Shown piece after piece: positions 63,001 to 64,000 of a stretch of 64,000 nucleotides of DNA. The stretch is taken from positions 1,169,376 to 1,233,375 of the forward strand of contig VZTJ01003241.1 in the NCBI GenBank assembly GCA_013397795.1. The letters run 5' to 3'. The DNA is from Orthonyx spaldingii. Taxonomy: Eukaryota; Chordata; Aves; Passeriformes; Orthonychidae. The translations under genes were made by a program, and so were the position numbers. Numbering within the stretch: position 1 is the first letter of the stretch; every line of letters begins with the position of its first letter. Below the pieces are notes generated by a model, which saw nothing but the letters and a program-made list of their open reading frames with translations, ran no database searches and had not been told where the DNA came from.

Positions 63001-64000
63001 TGTGCCTTTTGGTTTAGAATTCTGATTTGCACAAGTCCCACTGCTGTGTTCTGGGAAGCCAAGAATCAACCCATCCCACTTAGATACTGTAGCCCAGTTC
63101 TGTGGGAAGTAGCAGTGAGCCTTGCAGTAATGTAAAGGACTGTGAACATTTTTTTAAGCATTACTTGATGACAATATACAGTAGTTAGAGACAGTGTTAG
63201 CAGAACCTGATAGTGAAGGCTTCCCAGAGTGGGAGTGGCATTAAGGCAGGGAAATGGCAAAGCCCATTTTAGATAAGTGATTTTATCACAGCATGGAAAT
63301 TGAGGGCGAAGTGTTTGGTACTTTCTTCAGAAAGAATTGAGTATTGTCAGTAGGGTGGGAATGGGCTGGGGAGAAACCAACATAGGTTATATGTTTGGAG
63401 ACAAAGGGATTGACCTCCATTGAGGCTATCATCTTCTGCCTTTGGGGAAGAATAGCTTTGGAAGGGTCTTACAAGGTCTGTACTCTGTGTAGAGTGGGAT
63501 CACTCTGGCTTAAATCACACTTGAGATGCATATCTTAAAGTCTTTCATTGGCAAAAGACCTTTATGCAATCTATCCTAATGATTTAAATTCTTCACTGTT
63601 AACATATTTTTTGGGGATGTGAACAGAAAATCGTATTTTTAGTTGTTTGTGTTTTAGAATATGGCTCTAAGCATGCAAATTCTCACATAGTTTAACTATA
63701 GCGACACCTGTGAAAATCAAACTCTGTGTGTCTTGAGCTGAGCACTGAAAACTGGTCAGTCATCTCATCTCTCCATTTCTCTCTTTCCCATTTGTCAGCT
63801 GGAAATGCTGGGGATAAATTTGGTGACTCTGTGACATGCTGACCAAACACTCCTCCTTACAGCTGGATGGATATGACATTAGAGATGGCTTTTCCAGGTC
63901 ATTCAGGAAGTCTCTAACAAAATACAGTATTGAACATTCTTTTCCCAACACTTAGTTCTGTAACAGAGGCAATGTCCGGTCTTTGTGGAATCTATTGAAC

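Larger units (their letters stand above)
32283..64000 (+). other. BIN1: BIN1 intron 1 (incomplete, exon 2 not in window)
   Basis: From the donor at 32283 to the window end I found no sequence resembling exon 2 (the VLQKLGKADETKDEQF region), so the intron is longer than 31.7 kb. Mammalian BIN1 also has a very long first intron. It contains (GA)n tracts at 44117-44133 and 59994-60007, a possible MIR core at 49467-49530, T/G-rich sequence at 57008-57140, and many ORFs of 60-266 codons on both strands without family features. GC content is moderate, higher than in the CYP27C1 introns. Confidence 0.85.

Noticed and set aside
32283..64000. Search for BIN1 exon 2
   Set aside because: No + strand segment with the expected VLQKLGKADETKDEQF-type coding and splice sites was seen, so it is taken to lie beyond the window.
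1..64000. tRNA, rRNA, CRISPR or virus-derived genes
   Set aside because: No cloverleaf-type A/B box pair, rRNA segment, spaced repeat array or viral gene could be recognised. The only mobile elements seen are non-LTR (CR1, possible MIR).

Overview
The window is vertebrate nuclear DNA, most likely from a bird. The basis is one well-preserved CR1 LINE end of the avian type just upstream of BIN1, low repeat content, short introns, and a run of Ns inside a GC-rich island. A crocodilian or turtle cannot be strictly excluded from the sequence. Two genes are recognisable, both on the + strand, and their order (CYP27C1 then BIN1) is the vertebrate-conserved synteny known from human chromosome 2q14.3.

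1-16,889 (3' UTR to about 19,070) is CYP27C1, a mitochondrial cytochrome P450 known in other vertebrates as the retinol 3,4-desaturase that makes vitamin A2. Eight coding exons (4417-4607, 6268-6467, 8229-8438, 9732-9895, 12432-12598, 13365-13443, 14130-14333, 16773-16889) join in phase with GT-AG introns into 443 codons with no stop or frameshift. They carry the I-helix, ExxR, PERW and heme-cysteine motifs. The first coding exon (mitochondrial targeting sequence) is not visible and probably lies in the 444-base gap at 123-566, inside a CpG-rich island. Intron 4 holds a broken, protein-like stretch on the minus strand. Intron 8 holds an old CR1-type LINE remnant.

19,071-31,024 is AT-rich intergenic DNA with no gene I can name. 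It contains small tandem repeats, a TATA/AP-1-like cluster near 28.76-28.96 kb, an exon-like segment at 29,679-29,791, and a possible minus-strand LINE relic near 27.4 kb. A 5'-truncated CR1 LINE occupies about 31,025-31,667 and ends about 300 bases before the next CpG island.

31,960-32,560 is the BIN1 (amphiphysin II) CpG-island promoter with the first coding exon at 32,199-32,282 (28 codons, the start of the N-BAR amphipathic helix). From 32,283 to the end of the window is BIN1 intron 1. I found no exon 2, so this intron exceeds 31.7 kb here. It holds microsatellites, a possible MIR-type SINE core, T/G-rich tracts and several long but unconvincing ORFs.

The two genes are not functionally linked in any known way; they are ancient neighbours. 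I did not find a convincing new biological system. The best leads are the intact CYP27C1 in a probable bird, the antisense pseudogene-like block in its intron 4, and the promoter-like and exon-like signals between the two genes.
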